Below, one piece after another: positions 55,648 to 64,000 of a DNA stretch of 64,000 bases. The position numbers were made by a program, and so were the translations under genes. The notes below the pieces were generated by a model, which was not told the DNA's origin, did not search any database, and worked only from the letters and a program-made list of their open reading frames with translations. The stretch comes from Staphylococcus canis (GTDB taxonomy: Bacteria > Bacillota > Bacilli > Staphylococcales > Staphylococcaceae). The first letter of the stretch is position 1, and every line of letters starts with the position of its first letter. The stretch is from the NCBI RefSeq assembly GCF_016238445.1, contig NZ_JABANU010000006.1, forward strand, positions 1 through 64,000, in the 5' to 3' direction.

Positions 55648-56982
55648 GTGAAACGATATTTCCAATTTGACAAGTACCACACAAATTATAAGCGTGAAAT
55701 ATTTGGTGGTCTTACGACTTTCTTATCTATGGCATATATTTTAGCAGTTAATCCTCAAGTTCTAAGCTTAGTAGGTGTTGAAGGTGTTTCACCTGAACAA
55801 CGTATGGATCAAGGTGCGATATTTGTTGCAACGTGTCTAGCAGCTATTGTAGGTTGTTTATTTATGGGCTTTATTGCACGTTATCCTATCGCCCTTGCAC
55901 CGGGGATTGGACTCTCTGCATTCTTTGCATTCACAGTTGTTGAGAGTATGGGGATTCCATGGCAAGTCGGTTTAACAGGTGTATTTTTCTCTGGCTTTAT
56001 ATTTGCGATATTAACGGTCACAGGTCTAAGGGAAACCATTATTAACGCCATTCCCTATGAAATGAAGATGGCAGTCTCAGCAGGTATTGGAGTATTTATT
56101 ACATTTGTTGGCCTTCAAAGTTCAGGGATCATTACTAATGAAGAATCAACTTTAGTCACGTTAGGTAATATTACAGAGCCATCTGTATTACTTGCGATAT
56201 TTGGGTTGATTTTAACAGTTGTACTTTATGCGAAAAAAATTCCAGGAGCTATTTTTATTGGAATGGTGATTACAGCGATTGTGGGATTACTAACGTCACA
56301 AATCGCACCGCCGTCATCTGTAATCGGTAAAATACCAAGTATCGCACCAACGTTCGGCGCAGCATTTGAGACATTTCAAGATCCAGCACAACTGTTTACG
56401 ATTCAGTTCTTGATTGTGGTCCTTACATTTCTATTTATTGATTTCTTTGATACTGCGGGAACATTAGTTGCTGTTGCATCACAAGCAGGGTTTATGAAAG
56501 ATAATAAATTACCAAGAGCAGGACGTGCTTTATTCTCTGACTCATTAGCAACAATGGTGGGCGCTATTTTTGGTACGACAACGACAACGTCTTACATAGA
56601 GTCAACAGCTGGAGTTGCTGTAGGTGCACGTACAGGATTTGCAAGTTTAGTGACAGCTTTATGTTTCTTACTTGCGTTATTTTTCAGTCCATTAACAGCG
56701 GTTGTAACACCTGCTGTTACAACACCAGCACTCGTAGTAGTTGGTGTGTTGATGGCATCTAACTTAGCAGAAATTAGTTGGAAGAAGTTTGAAGTGGCTG
56801 TACCTGCATTTATTACAGTCATTATGATGCCTTTATCATATTCAATTGCAACAGGTATTGCGTGCGGATTTGTTTTCTATCCAATTACGATGTTATTGAC
56901 TAAACGTTATAAAGAAGTTCACCCGATTATGTATGGACTGATGGTGATCTTTATTCTATATTTTATTTTTGTACACGGTTAA
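55648..56982 (+). CDS. NCS2/AzgA-type purine permease
   Basis: A 444-residue permease with about 12-14 membrane helices. The N-terminal KREIFGGLTTFLSMAYILAVNP, ALAPGIGLSAFFAFTVV and FDTAGTLVAVASQAG are typical of PbuG/AzgA hypoxanthine-guanine-adenine importers. GTG 55648 follows GAGGAG. It likely imports purine bases by proton symport. PurR-type control is suggested by the upstream inverted CGAAC boxes. Confidence 0.87.
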   Translation: MKRYFQFDKYHTNYKREIFGGLTTFLSMAYILAVNPQVLSLVGVEGVSPEQRMDQGAIFVATCLAAIVGCLFMGFIARYPIALAPGIGLSAFFAFTVVESMGIPWQVGLTGVFFSGFIFAILTVTGLRETIINAIPYEMKMAVSAGIGVFITFVGLQSSGIITNEESTLVTLGNITEPSVLLAIFGLILTVVLYAKKIPGAIFIGMVITAIVGLLTSQIAPPSSVIGKIPSIAPTFGAAFETFQDPAQLFTIQFLIVVLTFLFIDFFDTAGTLVAVASQAGFMKDNKLPRAGRALFSDSLATMVGAIFGTTTTTSYIESTAGVAVGARTGFASLVTALCFLLALFFSPLTAVVTPAVTTPALVVVGVLMASNLAEISWKKFEVAVPAFITVIMMPLSYSIATGIACGFVFYPITMLLTKRYKEVHPIMYGLMVIFILYFIFVHG

Positions 56983-56986
56983 ATAA

Positions 56987-57026
56987 AAAGCTAGAGGCTA
57001 GGAACTAATTCCTAACTTCTAGCTTT
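56987..57026. terminator. Bidirectional terminator
   Basis: AAAGCTAGA-GGC-TAGGAA faces TTCCTA-ACT-TCTAGCTTT, a long stem with two mismatched spots between convergent genes. Confidence 0.85.
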
Positions 57027-57030
57027 AATT

Positions 57031-57414
57031 TTATTTATACATTGTTTTATGATCATACATTACTTTTGCGTTTCGATTAGATAGATACACAGGTGTCATG
57101 AATAAAACTAATAAAAAGAAAATAGTCAGTCCGACCATTAACCAGTGAAGCAACATGCCTAAAAACGGCACAACAGCTATCGCGTTTGCAATAATACCGA
57201 TTAGTGGAATTACAAGCATCGGTTTAATTGCGCTTTGACGATCGAAAACAAGAACAAGTAACATAATAAGATAAATAAAGGCATTAAATGCGAGCAACTG
57301 CCAACCAGAAGCTAAAATAAAAATACCTCCAATAAATGGAAAACCAGATATAAATTCAGAGATAAGCACGATTATTCCTAAAATAATAAGCGCACTTTTT
57401 GAGTTTCGTTTCAT
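57031..57414 (-). CDS. Membrane protein of unknown function
   Basis: A 127-residue protein with four hydrophobic helices (about 9-28, 33-55, 62-82 and 86-108) and a charged C-terminal tail (NRNAKVMYDHKTMYK). ATG 57414 follows AGAAGGTGATT; a TTG lies one codon earlier. It is conserved in position before the S10 operon in staphylococci as far as I recall. The function is unknown. Confidence 0.7.
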   Translation of the reverse strand: MKRNSKSALIILGIIVLISEFISGFPFIGGIFILASGWQLLAFNAFIYLIMLLVLVFDRQSAIKPMLVIPLIGIIANAIAVVPFLGMLLHWLMVGLTIFFLLVLFMTPVYLSNRNAKVMYDHKTMYK

Positions 57415-57629
57415 CAAATCACCTTCTAGATAAACAATTGATTATATAAAATTAGTAAAAAGGATATTAAGTTATCCATTCATCTACTATATATTATAAT
57501 GTGTAAAAAGAAAAACACCAAAAAACATGATTTTATCCTAAAAAAATTGAGATAAAAGGTTGAACTTAAAAGTTATTTACAGTAAAATAACATGGTATGC
57601 AAAAAGGCAACAAAAACTTTATGAAAAGT
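57415..57629. other. Gene-free region before the S10 promoter
   Basis: 215 AT-rich bases between divergent transcription units, presumably with the promoter of the minus-strand membrane gene (TATATTATAAT-like boxes near 57490) and a GTTATTT/AAAATAAC hairpin near 57575. I see no gene. Confidence 0.4.
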
Positions 57630-57659
57630 CTTGACATACATATGCGTAGTCGTGTATGA
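57630..57659 (+). promoter_or_regulatory. Promoter of the S10 ribosomal operon
   Basis: TTGACA (57630-57635), an 18-base spacer and TATGAT (57654-57659). A leader of about 125 bases follows, able to fold: CACAC/GTGTG around 57701-57738 and GATAG/CTATC around 57738-57763. It could carry ribosomal-protein feedback control. Confidence 0.8.
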
Positions 57660-57790
57660 TGTCAAATGTTGGACTTTTAATGCGATGAAGCGAAAGGTTA
57701 CTGACACACCCGGCCGCTTTGCCATGGCGATGTGTGAGATAGTTTTCGTGGAGAAGTCTATCACTAAATGAAGACGTATAAGGAGGGTAA

Positions 57791-58102
<312 letters not shown>

Positions 58103-58129
58103 TAGAAAATTTTAGGAGGTGGACTTTCG

Positions 58130-58789
58130 ATGACCAAAGGAATCTTAGGAAGAAAAATTGGAATGACACAAGTATTCGGTGAAAACGGAGACTTGATCCC
58201 TGTAACAGTAGTAGAGGCAAAAGAAAACGTAGTATTACAAAAGAAAACTGAAGAGGTTGACGGTTACAACGCAATCCAAATCGGTTTCGAAAATAAAGAA
58301 GCATATAACAAAAATGGTAAAACAAATAAATATGCTAACAAACCTGAAGAAGGTCACGCTAAAAAAGCTGACACTGCACCTAAGCGCTTCGTTCGTGAAT
58401 TCAGAAACATGAGTGTTGAGAATTACGAAGTAGGTCAAGAAGTCACAGTTGATACATTTGAAGTTGGTGACGTTATCGACGTTACAGCTACTTCAAAAGG
58501 TAAAGGTTTCCAAGGTGCAATCAAGCGTCATAATCAAGGCCGTGGACCAATGTCACATGGTTCTCATTTCCACAGAGCACCAGGTTCTGTAGGTATGGCA
58601 TCTGATGCTTCTCGCGTATTCAAAGGACAAAAATTACCAGGCCGTATGGGCGGTAACACTGTAACTGTTCAAAACTTAGAAGTTGTTCAAGTAGATGCGG
58701 AAAACAACGTAATTTTAGTTAAAGGTAATGTACCTGGCCCTAAAAAAGGTTTTGTTCAAATCCAAACAGCAATCAAAGCTGATAAATAA
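58130..58789 (+). CDS. rplC: 50S ribosomal protein L3
   Basis: 219 residues, beginning [16 protein letters not shown], with the extended loop [21 protein letters not shown] that reaches the peptidyl transferase centre. AGGAGGTGG precedes the ATG. It is the second gene of the S10 operon. Confidence 0.97.
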   Translation: MTKGILGRKIGMTQVFGENGDLIPVTVVEAKENVVLQKKTEEVDGYNAIQIGFENKEAYNKNGKTNKYANKPEEGHAKKADTAPKRFVREFRNMSVENYEVGQEVTVDTFEVGDVIDVTATSKGKGFQGAIKRHNQGRGPMSHGSHFHRAPGSVGMASDASRVFKGQKLPGRMGGNTVTVQNLEVVQVDAENNVILVKGNVPGPKKGFVQIQTAIKADK

Positions 58790-58815
58790 TCAGTAGTGAA
58801 AGGAGGAAATGCATA

Positions 58816-59439
58816 ATGGCAAATTATGATGTATTAAAAGTTGACGGTTCTAAAGCGGGCACAGTTGAACTCAGCGATGCAGTATTCGCAATTGAACCTA
58901 ACAATGATGTATTATTCGAAGCGATTAATTTACAACGCGCTTCATTACGCCAAGGAACTCACGCGGTAAAAAACCGTTCAGCAGTTCGTGGTGGTGGACG
59001 TAAACCATGGAGACAAAAGGGTACAGGACGTGCGCGTCAAGGTACAATTCGTGCGCCACAATGGCGTGGTGGTGGTATCGTATTCGGACCAACTCCAAGA
59101 AGTTACGCATACAAAATGCCTAAAAAAATGCGTCGTTTAGCGTTACGTTCAGCAATTTCAGCTAAAGTTCAAGACAATGGACTTAAAATTGTTGATAACT
59201 TTAACTTAGACGCTCCAAAAACAAAAGACTTCAAAACAACTTTAACAAACTTAGAATTACCTAAAAAAGTATTAGTTGTAACAAACGGTGAAGACGTAAA
59301 TGTTGAATTATCTGCACGTAACATCCCAGGTGTTCAAATCACTACACCAGAAGGATTAAACGTATTAGATATCACTAATGCAACTAGTATCTTAATCACA
59401 GAAGAAGCAGCTAAAAAAGTTGAGGAGGTGCTCGGATAA
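58816..59439 (+). CDS. rplD: 50S ribosomal protein L4
   Basis: 207 residues. The long tunnel-lining loop with [19 protein letters not shown] is intact. L4 controls its own operon in some bacteria. The stop overlaps the rplW start by one base. Confidence 0.97.
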   Translation: MANYDVLKVDGSKAGTVELSDAVFAIEPNNDVLFEAINLQRASLRQGTHAVKNRSAVRGGGRKPWRQKGTGRARQGTIRAPQWRGGGIVFGPTPRSYAYKMPKKMRRLALRSAISAKVQDNGLKIVDNFNLDAPKTKDFKTTLTNLELPKKVLVVTNGEDVNVELSARNIPGVQITTPEGLNVLDITNATSILITEEAAKKVEEVLG

Positions 59440-59714
59440 TGGAAGCTAGAGATATTCTAAAGCGCCCCGTAATCACTGAAAAATCATCTGACGCTATGGC
59501 GGAGGATAAATATACTTTCGAAGTTGACGTTCGTGCGAACAAAACTGAAGTTAAAAAAGCAGTTGAAGAAATCTTTGAAGTTAAAGTTTCTAATGTAAAC
59601 ATTATTAACTACAAACCAAAGAAAAAACGCATGGGTCGTTATCAAGGTTACACTAACAGACGCCGTAAAGCGATTGTTACTATTAAAGAAGGTCAAATCA
59701 ACCTATTCAACTAA
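59439..59714 (+). CDS. rplW: 50S ribosomal protein L23
   Basis: 91 residues. [13 protein letters not shown] and [19 protein letters not shown] are family marks. It lies at the tunnel exit and docks trigger factor and SRP. It is coupled to rplD by a TAATG overlap. Confidence 0.97.
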   Translation: MEARDILKRPVITEKSSDAMAEDKYTFEVDVRANKTEVKKAVEEIFEVKVSNVNIINYKPKKKRMGRYQGYTNRRRKAIVTIKEGQINLFN

Positions 59715-59742
59715 AAACATACCAATAAGGAGGTAAGCGACA

Positions 59743-60576
59743 ATGGCTCTTAAACATTATAAGCCAATTACTAATGGTCGTCGTAATATGACTACATTAG
59801 ACTTCTCTGAGATCACTGAGTCTAAGCCTGAAAAGTCATTATTACAGCCGCTACCGAAAAAAGCGGGTCGTAACAACCAAGGTAAATTGACAGTACGTCA
59901 TCACGGTGGAGGACATAAACGTCAATATCGTGTTATTGATTTCAAACGTAATAAAGATGGAGTGACTGGTAAAGTACACTCAATCCAATATGATCCAAAC
60001 AGATCAGCAAACATTGCATTAATCGTATATGCAGATGGTGAAAAACGCTACATTATTGCACCTAAAGGTTTAGTAGTAGGTCAAACTGTAGAAAGTGGTT
60101 CAGATGCAGATATCAAAGTAGGTAATGCACTTGCATTGAAAGATATTCCTGTAGGTACTACAATTCATAACATTGAGTTAAAACCAGGACGTGGTGGTCA
60201 AATCGCACGTTCAGCTGGTGCTAGTGCACAAGTATTAGGTAAAGAAGGTAAATACGTATTAGTTCGTCTTCGTTCAGGTGAAGTACGTATGATTCTTTCA
60301 ACTTGCCGTGCAACAATTGGTCAAGTTGGTAACCTTCAACATGAACTTGTGAACGTTGGTAAAGCTGGTAAATCAAGATGGTTAGGTAAAAGACCAACAG
60401 TTCGTGGTTCTGTAATGAACCCTAACGATCACCCACACGGTGGTGGTGAAGGTCGTGCACCTATCGGACGTCCATCTCCAATGTCACCATGGGGTAAACC
60501 AACTCTTGGTAAGAAAACACGTCGTGGTAAAAAACGTTCTGACAAACTTATCGTACGTAGACGTAAAAGAAAATAA
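59743..60576 (+). CDS. rplB: 50S ribosomal protein L2
   Basis: 277 residues. [16 protein letters not shown] is at the N-terminal side, and [18 protein letters not shown] near the C terminus includes the conserved His close to the peptidyl transferase centre. AAGGAGG precedes the ATG. A hairpin follows before rpsS. Confidence 0.97.
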   Translation: MALKHYKPITNGRRNMTTLDFSEITESKPEKSLLQPLPKKAGRNNQGKLTVRHHGGGHKRQYRVIDFKRNKDGVTGKVHSIQYDPNRSANIALIVYADGEKRYIIAPKGLVVGQTVESGSDADIKVGNALALKDIPVGTTIHNIELKPGRGGQIARSAGASAQVLGKEGKYVLVRLRSGEVRMILSTCRATIGQVGNLQHELVNVGKAGKSRWLGKRPTVRGSVMNPNDHPHGGGEGRAPIGRPSPMSPWGKPTLGKKTRRGKKRSDKLIVRRRKRK

Positions 60577-60582
60577 AAATAG

Positions 60583-60625
60583 CTTATTTGGGTGTGCGGC
60601 GTAATCGCTGCACGCACATAATAAG
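60583..60625 (+). other. Intercistronic hairpin between rplB and rpsS
   Basis: CTTATT/AATAAG and GTGTGCGGCG/CGCTGCACGCAC pair with a 2-base bulge around a TAAT loop. No T-run follows. It may be an mRNA processing or regulatory structure. Confidence 0.5.
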
Positions 60626-60640
60626 AAAGGAGGCGCCACT

Positions 60641-60919
60641 ATGGCTCGTAGTATTAAAAAGGGACCTTTCGTCGATGATCACTTAATGAAAAAAGTAGAA
60701 GCGCAAGGCGACAGCGAAAAGAAACAAGTAATTAAAACATGGTCACGTCGTTCAACGATTTTCCCAAATTTCATTGGACACACATTCGCAGTATATGATG
60801 GCCGTAAACATGTACCTGTATATGTAACAGAAGATATGGTTGGTCACAAATTAGGTGAATTTGCTCCAACACGTACATTCAAAGGTCACGCAGCTGACGA
60901 CAAAAAAACTAGAAGATAA
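60641..60919 (+). CDS. rpsS: 30S ribosomal protein S19
   Basis: 92 residues, starting [15 protein letters not shown], with [31 protein letters not shown], all typical. It binds S13 in the 30S head. AAAGGAGG precedes the ATG. Confidence 0.97.
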   Translation: MARSIKKGPFVDDHLMKKVEAQGDSEKKQVIKTWSRRSTIFPNFIGHTFAVYDGRKHVPVYVTEDMVGHKLGEFAPTRTFKGHAADDKKTRR

Positions 60920-60950
60920 TAAATTCCGATAAGTAGAGGAGGAAACACGA

Positions 60951-61304
60951 ATGGAAGCAAAAGCGGTTGCTAGAACTATCAGAATCGCACCTCGTAAAGT
61001 AAGATTAGTCTTAGATCTAATCAGAGGTAAAGATGTAAGAGAAGCAGTAGCTATCTTAAAAGTTACAGATAAAGCATCTTCTCCTGTTATTGAAAAATTA
61101 TTAATGTCCGCTTTAGCTAATGCAGAGCACAACTATGGTATGAATACAGACGAATTAGTTGTAAAAGAAGCATACGCTAACGAAGGACCAACATTAAAAC
61201 GTTTCCGTCCACGTGCTCAAGGACGTGCAAGCGCAATTAATAAAAGAACAAGTCACATTACAATCGTAGTAAGTGATGGTAAAGAAGAAGCTAAAGAAGC
61301 TTAA
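60951..61304 (+). CDS. rplV: 50S ribosomal protein L22
   Basis: 117 residues. The tunnel loop [20 protein letters not shown], where macrolide-resistance changes can occur, looks wild type. GAGGAGG precedes the ATG. Confidence 0.97.
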   Translation: MEAKAVARTIRIAPRKVRLVLDLIRGKDVREAVAILKVTDKASSPVIEKLLMSALANAEHNYGMNTDELVVKEAYANEGPTLKRFRPRAQGRASAINKRTSHITIVVSDGKEEAKEA

Positions 61305-61326
61305 TTAAATACAAGGAGGGAATACC

Positions 61327-61980
61327 GTGGGTCAAAAAATTAATCCAATCGGACTTCGTGTTGGTGTTATCCGTGACTGGGAAGCTAAATGGTACGCTGA
61401 AAAAGACTTCGCATCACTTTTACACGAAGATTTAAAAATTCGTAAATTTATTGATAATGCATTGAAAGACGCATCAGTGTCACACGTTGAAATTGAACGT
61501 GCTGCAAATCGCATTAACATTGCAATTCACACTGGTAAACCAGGTATGGTAATTGGTAAAGGCGGATCAGAAATTGAAAAGCTACGTAACAAATTAAACC
61601 AATTAACTGATAAGAAAATTCACATTAACGTAGTAGAAATCAAAAAAGTTGATTTAGATGCTCGTTTAGTTGCTGAAAATATTGCACGTCAATTAGAAAA
61701 TCGTGCTTCATTCCGTCGTGTGCAAAAGCAAGCTATCGGCAGAGCAATGAAATTAGGTGCTAAAGGTATCAAAACTCAAGTATCAGGTCGTTTAGGAGGC
61801 GCAGACATCGCGCGTGCTGAACAATATTCAGAAGGAACTGTACCACTTCATACTTTACGTGCAGACATCGATTATGCACATGCTGAAGCAGACACAACTT
61901 ATGGTAAGTTAGGTGTTAAAGTATGGATTTATCGTGGAGAAGTTCTTCCTACTAAGACAAATAGTGAAGGAGGAAAATAA
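61327..61980 (+). CDS. rpsC: 30S ribosomal protein S3
   Basis: 217 residues, with the KH domain motif [15 protein letters not shown] and the C-terminal [14 protein letters not shown]. The start codon is GTG after AAGGAGGG, as in other staphylococci. It forms part of the mRNA entry site. Confidence 0.97.
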   Translation: MGQKINPIGLRVGVIRDWEAKWYAEKDFASLLHEDLKIRKFIDNALKDASVSHVEIERAANRINIAIHTGKPGMVIGKGGSEIEKLRNKLNQLTDKKIHINVVEIKKVDLDARLVAENIARQLENRASFRRVQKQAIGRAMKLGAKGIKTQVSGRLGGADIARAEQYSEGTVPLHTLRADIDYAHAEADTTYGKLGVKVWIYRGEVLPTKTNSEGGK

Positions 61981-61982
61981 TT

Positions 61983-62417
61983 ATGTTACTACCAAAGCGT
62001 GTAAAATATCGTCGTCAACATCGTCCTGACACTAAAGGTCGTTCAAAAGGCGGTAACTTTGTAACTTTTGGTGAGTATGGTCTTCAAGCAACAACAACAT
62101 CTTGGATCACATCTCGTCAAATCGAATCAGCGCGTATTGCAATGACACGTTATATGAAACGTGGCGGGAAAGTTTGGATTAAAATCTTCCCTCACACACC
62201 ATATACTAAAAAACCTTTAGAAGTACGTATGGGTGCTGGTAAAGGTTCAGTAGAAGGCTGGATTGCAGTTGTAAAACCAGGTCGAATCTTATTCGAAGTA
62301 GCTGGTGTATCTGAAGAAGTAGCGCGTGAAGCATTACGTTTAGCTAGCCACAAACTTCCAGTTAAAACGAAGTTTGTAAAACGTGAAGAATTGGGTGGTG
62401 AAACAAATGAAAGCTAA
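61983..62417 (+). CDS. rplP: 50S ribosomal protein L16
   Basis: 144 residues. It begins [14 protein letters not shown] and contains [27 protein letters not shown]. It contacts the A-site tRNA elbow region. The rpmC start lies inside its 3' end. Confidence 0.97.
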   Translation: MLLPKRVKYRRQHRPDTKGRSKGGNFVTFGEYGLQATTTSWITSRQIESARIAMTRYMKRGGKVWIKIFPHTPYTKKPLEVRMGAGKGSVEGWIAVVKPGRILFEVAGVSEEVAREALRLASHKLPVKTKFVKREELGGETNES

Positions 62418-62616
62418 GGAAATTAGAGACTTAACCACTTCAGAAATCGAAGAACAAATCAAATCTTCAAAAGAAGAGCTTTTTAACCTACGCTTTCAAT
62501 TAGCTACAGGTCAATTAGAAGAGACTGCTCGCATTAAAACAGTAAGAAAAACTATTGCGCGTCTTAAAACTGTTGCACGTGAAAGAGAATTAGAACAAGG
62601 GAAAGCGAACCAATAA
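62407..62616 (+). CDS. rpmC: 50S ribosomal protein L29
   Basis: 69 residues, starting [18 protein letters not shown] chose ATG 62407, preceded by GGGTGGTG, because family similarity begins there. It overlaps rplP by 11 bases. It is a two-helix protein at the tunnel exit. Confidence 0.96.
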   Translation: MKAKEIRDLTTSEIEEQIKSSKEELFNLRFQLATGQLEETARIKTVRKTIARLKTVARERELEQGKANQ

Positions 62617-62642
62617 TTTAATTGAAAGAGGAGGTTACGAAA

Positions 62643-62906
62643 GTGAGCGAAAGAAATAATCGTAAAGTTTACGTTGGTAAAGTAGTTTCAGACAAAATGG
62701 ACAAAACAGTTACAGTTTTAGTTGAAACTTACAAAACACATAAACTATATGGTAAACGTGTTAAATACTCTAAAAAATATAAAACGCATGACGAAAACAA
62801 TTCAGCTAAACTAGGAGATATCGTTAAAATCCAAGAAACGCGTCCTTTATCAGCGACAAAACGTTTCCGTTTAGTAGAAATTGTCGAAGAATCAGTAATT
62901 ATTTAA
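62643..62906 (+). CDS. rpsQ: 30S ribosomal protein S17
   Basis: 87 residues, starting at GTG 62643 ([20 protein letters not shown]) after GAGGAGG. This length equals the staphylococcal norm. The in-frame start at 62622 includes the ribosome site and is rejected. Confidence 0.96.
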   Translation: MSERNNRKVYVGKVVSDKMDKTVTVLVETYKTHKLYGKRVKYSKKYKTHDENNSAKLGDIVKIQETRPLSATKRFRLVEIVEESVII

Positions 62907-62909
62907 TGA

Positions 62910-63305
<396 letters not shown>

Positions 63306-63347
63306 TATAAGAATCAGTAAAAAACACAAATTCAAGGAGGTGCCCAC

Positions 63348-63665
63348 ATGCATATCAAAAAAGGTGACAACGTAATCGTTATCGCAGGTAAAGACAAAGG
63401 TAAAACAGGTAAAGTTGTAGCAACTGAACCTAAAAAAGACCGTGTCGTTGTGGAAGGTGTTAACATGATTAAAAAACACCAAAAACCAACTCAATTCAAT
63501 CCTGAAGGTGGAATCTTAGAAACTGAAGCAGCTATTCATGTTTCTAACGTACAATTATTAGACCCTAAAACAAATAAACCTACACGCGTAGGCTATAAAT
63601 TCGTTGATGGTAAAAAAGTTAGAATCGCTAAAAAATCAGGCGAAGAAATCAAGTCTAATAAGTAA
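63348..63665 (+). CDS. rplX: 50S ribosomal protein L24
   Basis: 105 residues with the KOW motif [20 protein letters not shown] at the N terminus. It is an assembly-initiator protein of the large subunit. AAGGAGGTG precedes the ATG. Confidence 0.97.
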   Translation: MHIKKGDNVIVIAGKDKGKTGKVVATEPKKDRVVVEGVNMIKKHQKPTQFNPEGGILETEAAIHVSNVQLLDPKTNKPTRVGYKFVDGKKVRIAKKSGEEIKSNK

Positions 63666-63689
63666 TAATAGGTGAAAGGAGGATCCACT

Positions 63690-64000
63690 TTGAATCGTTT
63701 AAAAGAAAAGTTCAATTCAGAAGTTACAGAAAGCTTAGTTAAGAAATTTAACTACAGTTCAGTAATGGAAGTACCAAAAATCGACAAAATTGTTGTAAAT
63801 ATGGGTGTTGGTGATGCAGTTCAAAACTCTAAAGTATTAGATACAGCTGTTGAGGAATTAACTGCAATCACTGGTCAAAAACCACTTATTACTAAAGCGA
63901 AAAAATCAGTTGCGACATTCCGTCTTCGTGAAGGTATGCCAATTGGTGCTAAAGTAACTTTACGTGGTGAAAGAATGTATGAATTCTTAGATAAATTAAT
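63690..64000 (+). CDS. rplE: 50S ribosomal protein L5 (partial, cut by window end)
   Basis: An open frame of 103 complete codons from TTG 63690 to the window edge, beginning [20 protein letters not shown] and continuing [21 protein letters not shown], clearly L5. GAAAGGAGG at 63675-63683 supports the TTG start, the same non-ATG start I recall for other staphylococci. The remaining C-terminal part, about 76 residues, is outside the window. Confidence 0.93.
   Translation, partial: MNRLKEKFNSEVTESLVKKFNYSSVMEVPKIDKIVVNMGVGDAVQNSKVLDTAVEELTAITGQKPLITKAKKSVATFRLREGMPIGAKVTLRGERMYEFLDKL

Overview
The window is a typical low-GC Staphylococcus chromosome segment. The evidence is AGGAGG-type ribosome sites, two SsaA-type CHAP proteins, a SarR-like regulator, an FmhB/FemX ligase, a SagA-like glucosaminidase and an S10 ribosomal operon almost identical in residue content to known staphylococcal proteins. 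From memory of the S. aureus map, the backbone order (fdhA, sagA, hydroxyacid dehydrogenase, ssaA genes, sarR, fdhD, mod, moa/moe/mob, fmhB, RND pump, topB, S10 operon) is conserved. The extra blocks (galRKET, a split nan locus, a sortase-anchored nuclease, a YkkCD-like SMR pair) point to a non-aureus species, possibly of the intermedius/hyicus/schleiferi kind. Species is inference.

Layout. 1-2.5 kb: DUF969-DUF979 membrane pair with pyroglutamyl peptidase. 2.6-6.2 kb: formate dehydrogenase FdhA with a DUF1641 partner. 6.3-16.3 kb: cell-wall and housekeeping genes, including SagA-like glucosaminidase, an FAD monooxygenase, a D-2-hydroxyacid dehydrogenase, the SMR pair, two SsaA-like CHAP proteins with WalR-type boxes, and an opine-dehydrogenase-like gene with an NhaC antiporter. 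16.6-17.1 kb: a gene-free, repeat-rich and highly foldable segment. 17.1-21.2 kb: luciferase-like oxidoreductase, DoxX, SarR, an atypical acyl-CoA dehydrogenase-like flavoprotein and DUF454. 21.2-25.6 kb: sialic acid catabolism (nanT, nanA, a GntR regulator, nanK) with a GntR-type operator and a CcpA cre box. 25.6-27.9 kb: bioY, an acetyltransferase and fdhD. 28-32.9 kb: galR-galK-galE-galT. 33-41.5 kb: molybdate uptake (modABC) and molybdenum cofactor synthesis (moeB, moaB, moaC, moeA, mobB, moaE, moaD, mobA, moaA). 41.5-57.4 kb: LPXTG nuclease, MarR and VOC proteins, FmhB, RND pump, aminotransferase, topB and purine permease. 57.6-64 kb: rpsJ to rplE (cut by the window end).

Working together: molybdate import, cofactor synthesis, FdhD sulfur insertion and FdhA/DUF1641 form one dispersed formate-oxidation module. 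nanT/A/K and galK/E/T feed host-glycan sugars into central metabolism. SagA, the SsaA-like proteins and FmhB form a peptidoglycan group. No IS element, phage, CRISPR array, tRNA or rRNA was recognised. I see no convincing wholly new multi-gene system. The best leads are the repeat region near 16.6-17.1 kb, the wall-anchored SpnA-like nuclease, the nan control region, and the unassigned DUF969/DUF979/Pcp and opine dehydrogenase/NhaC pairings.
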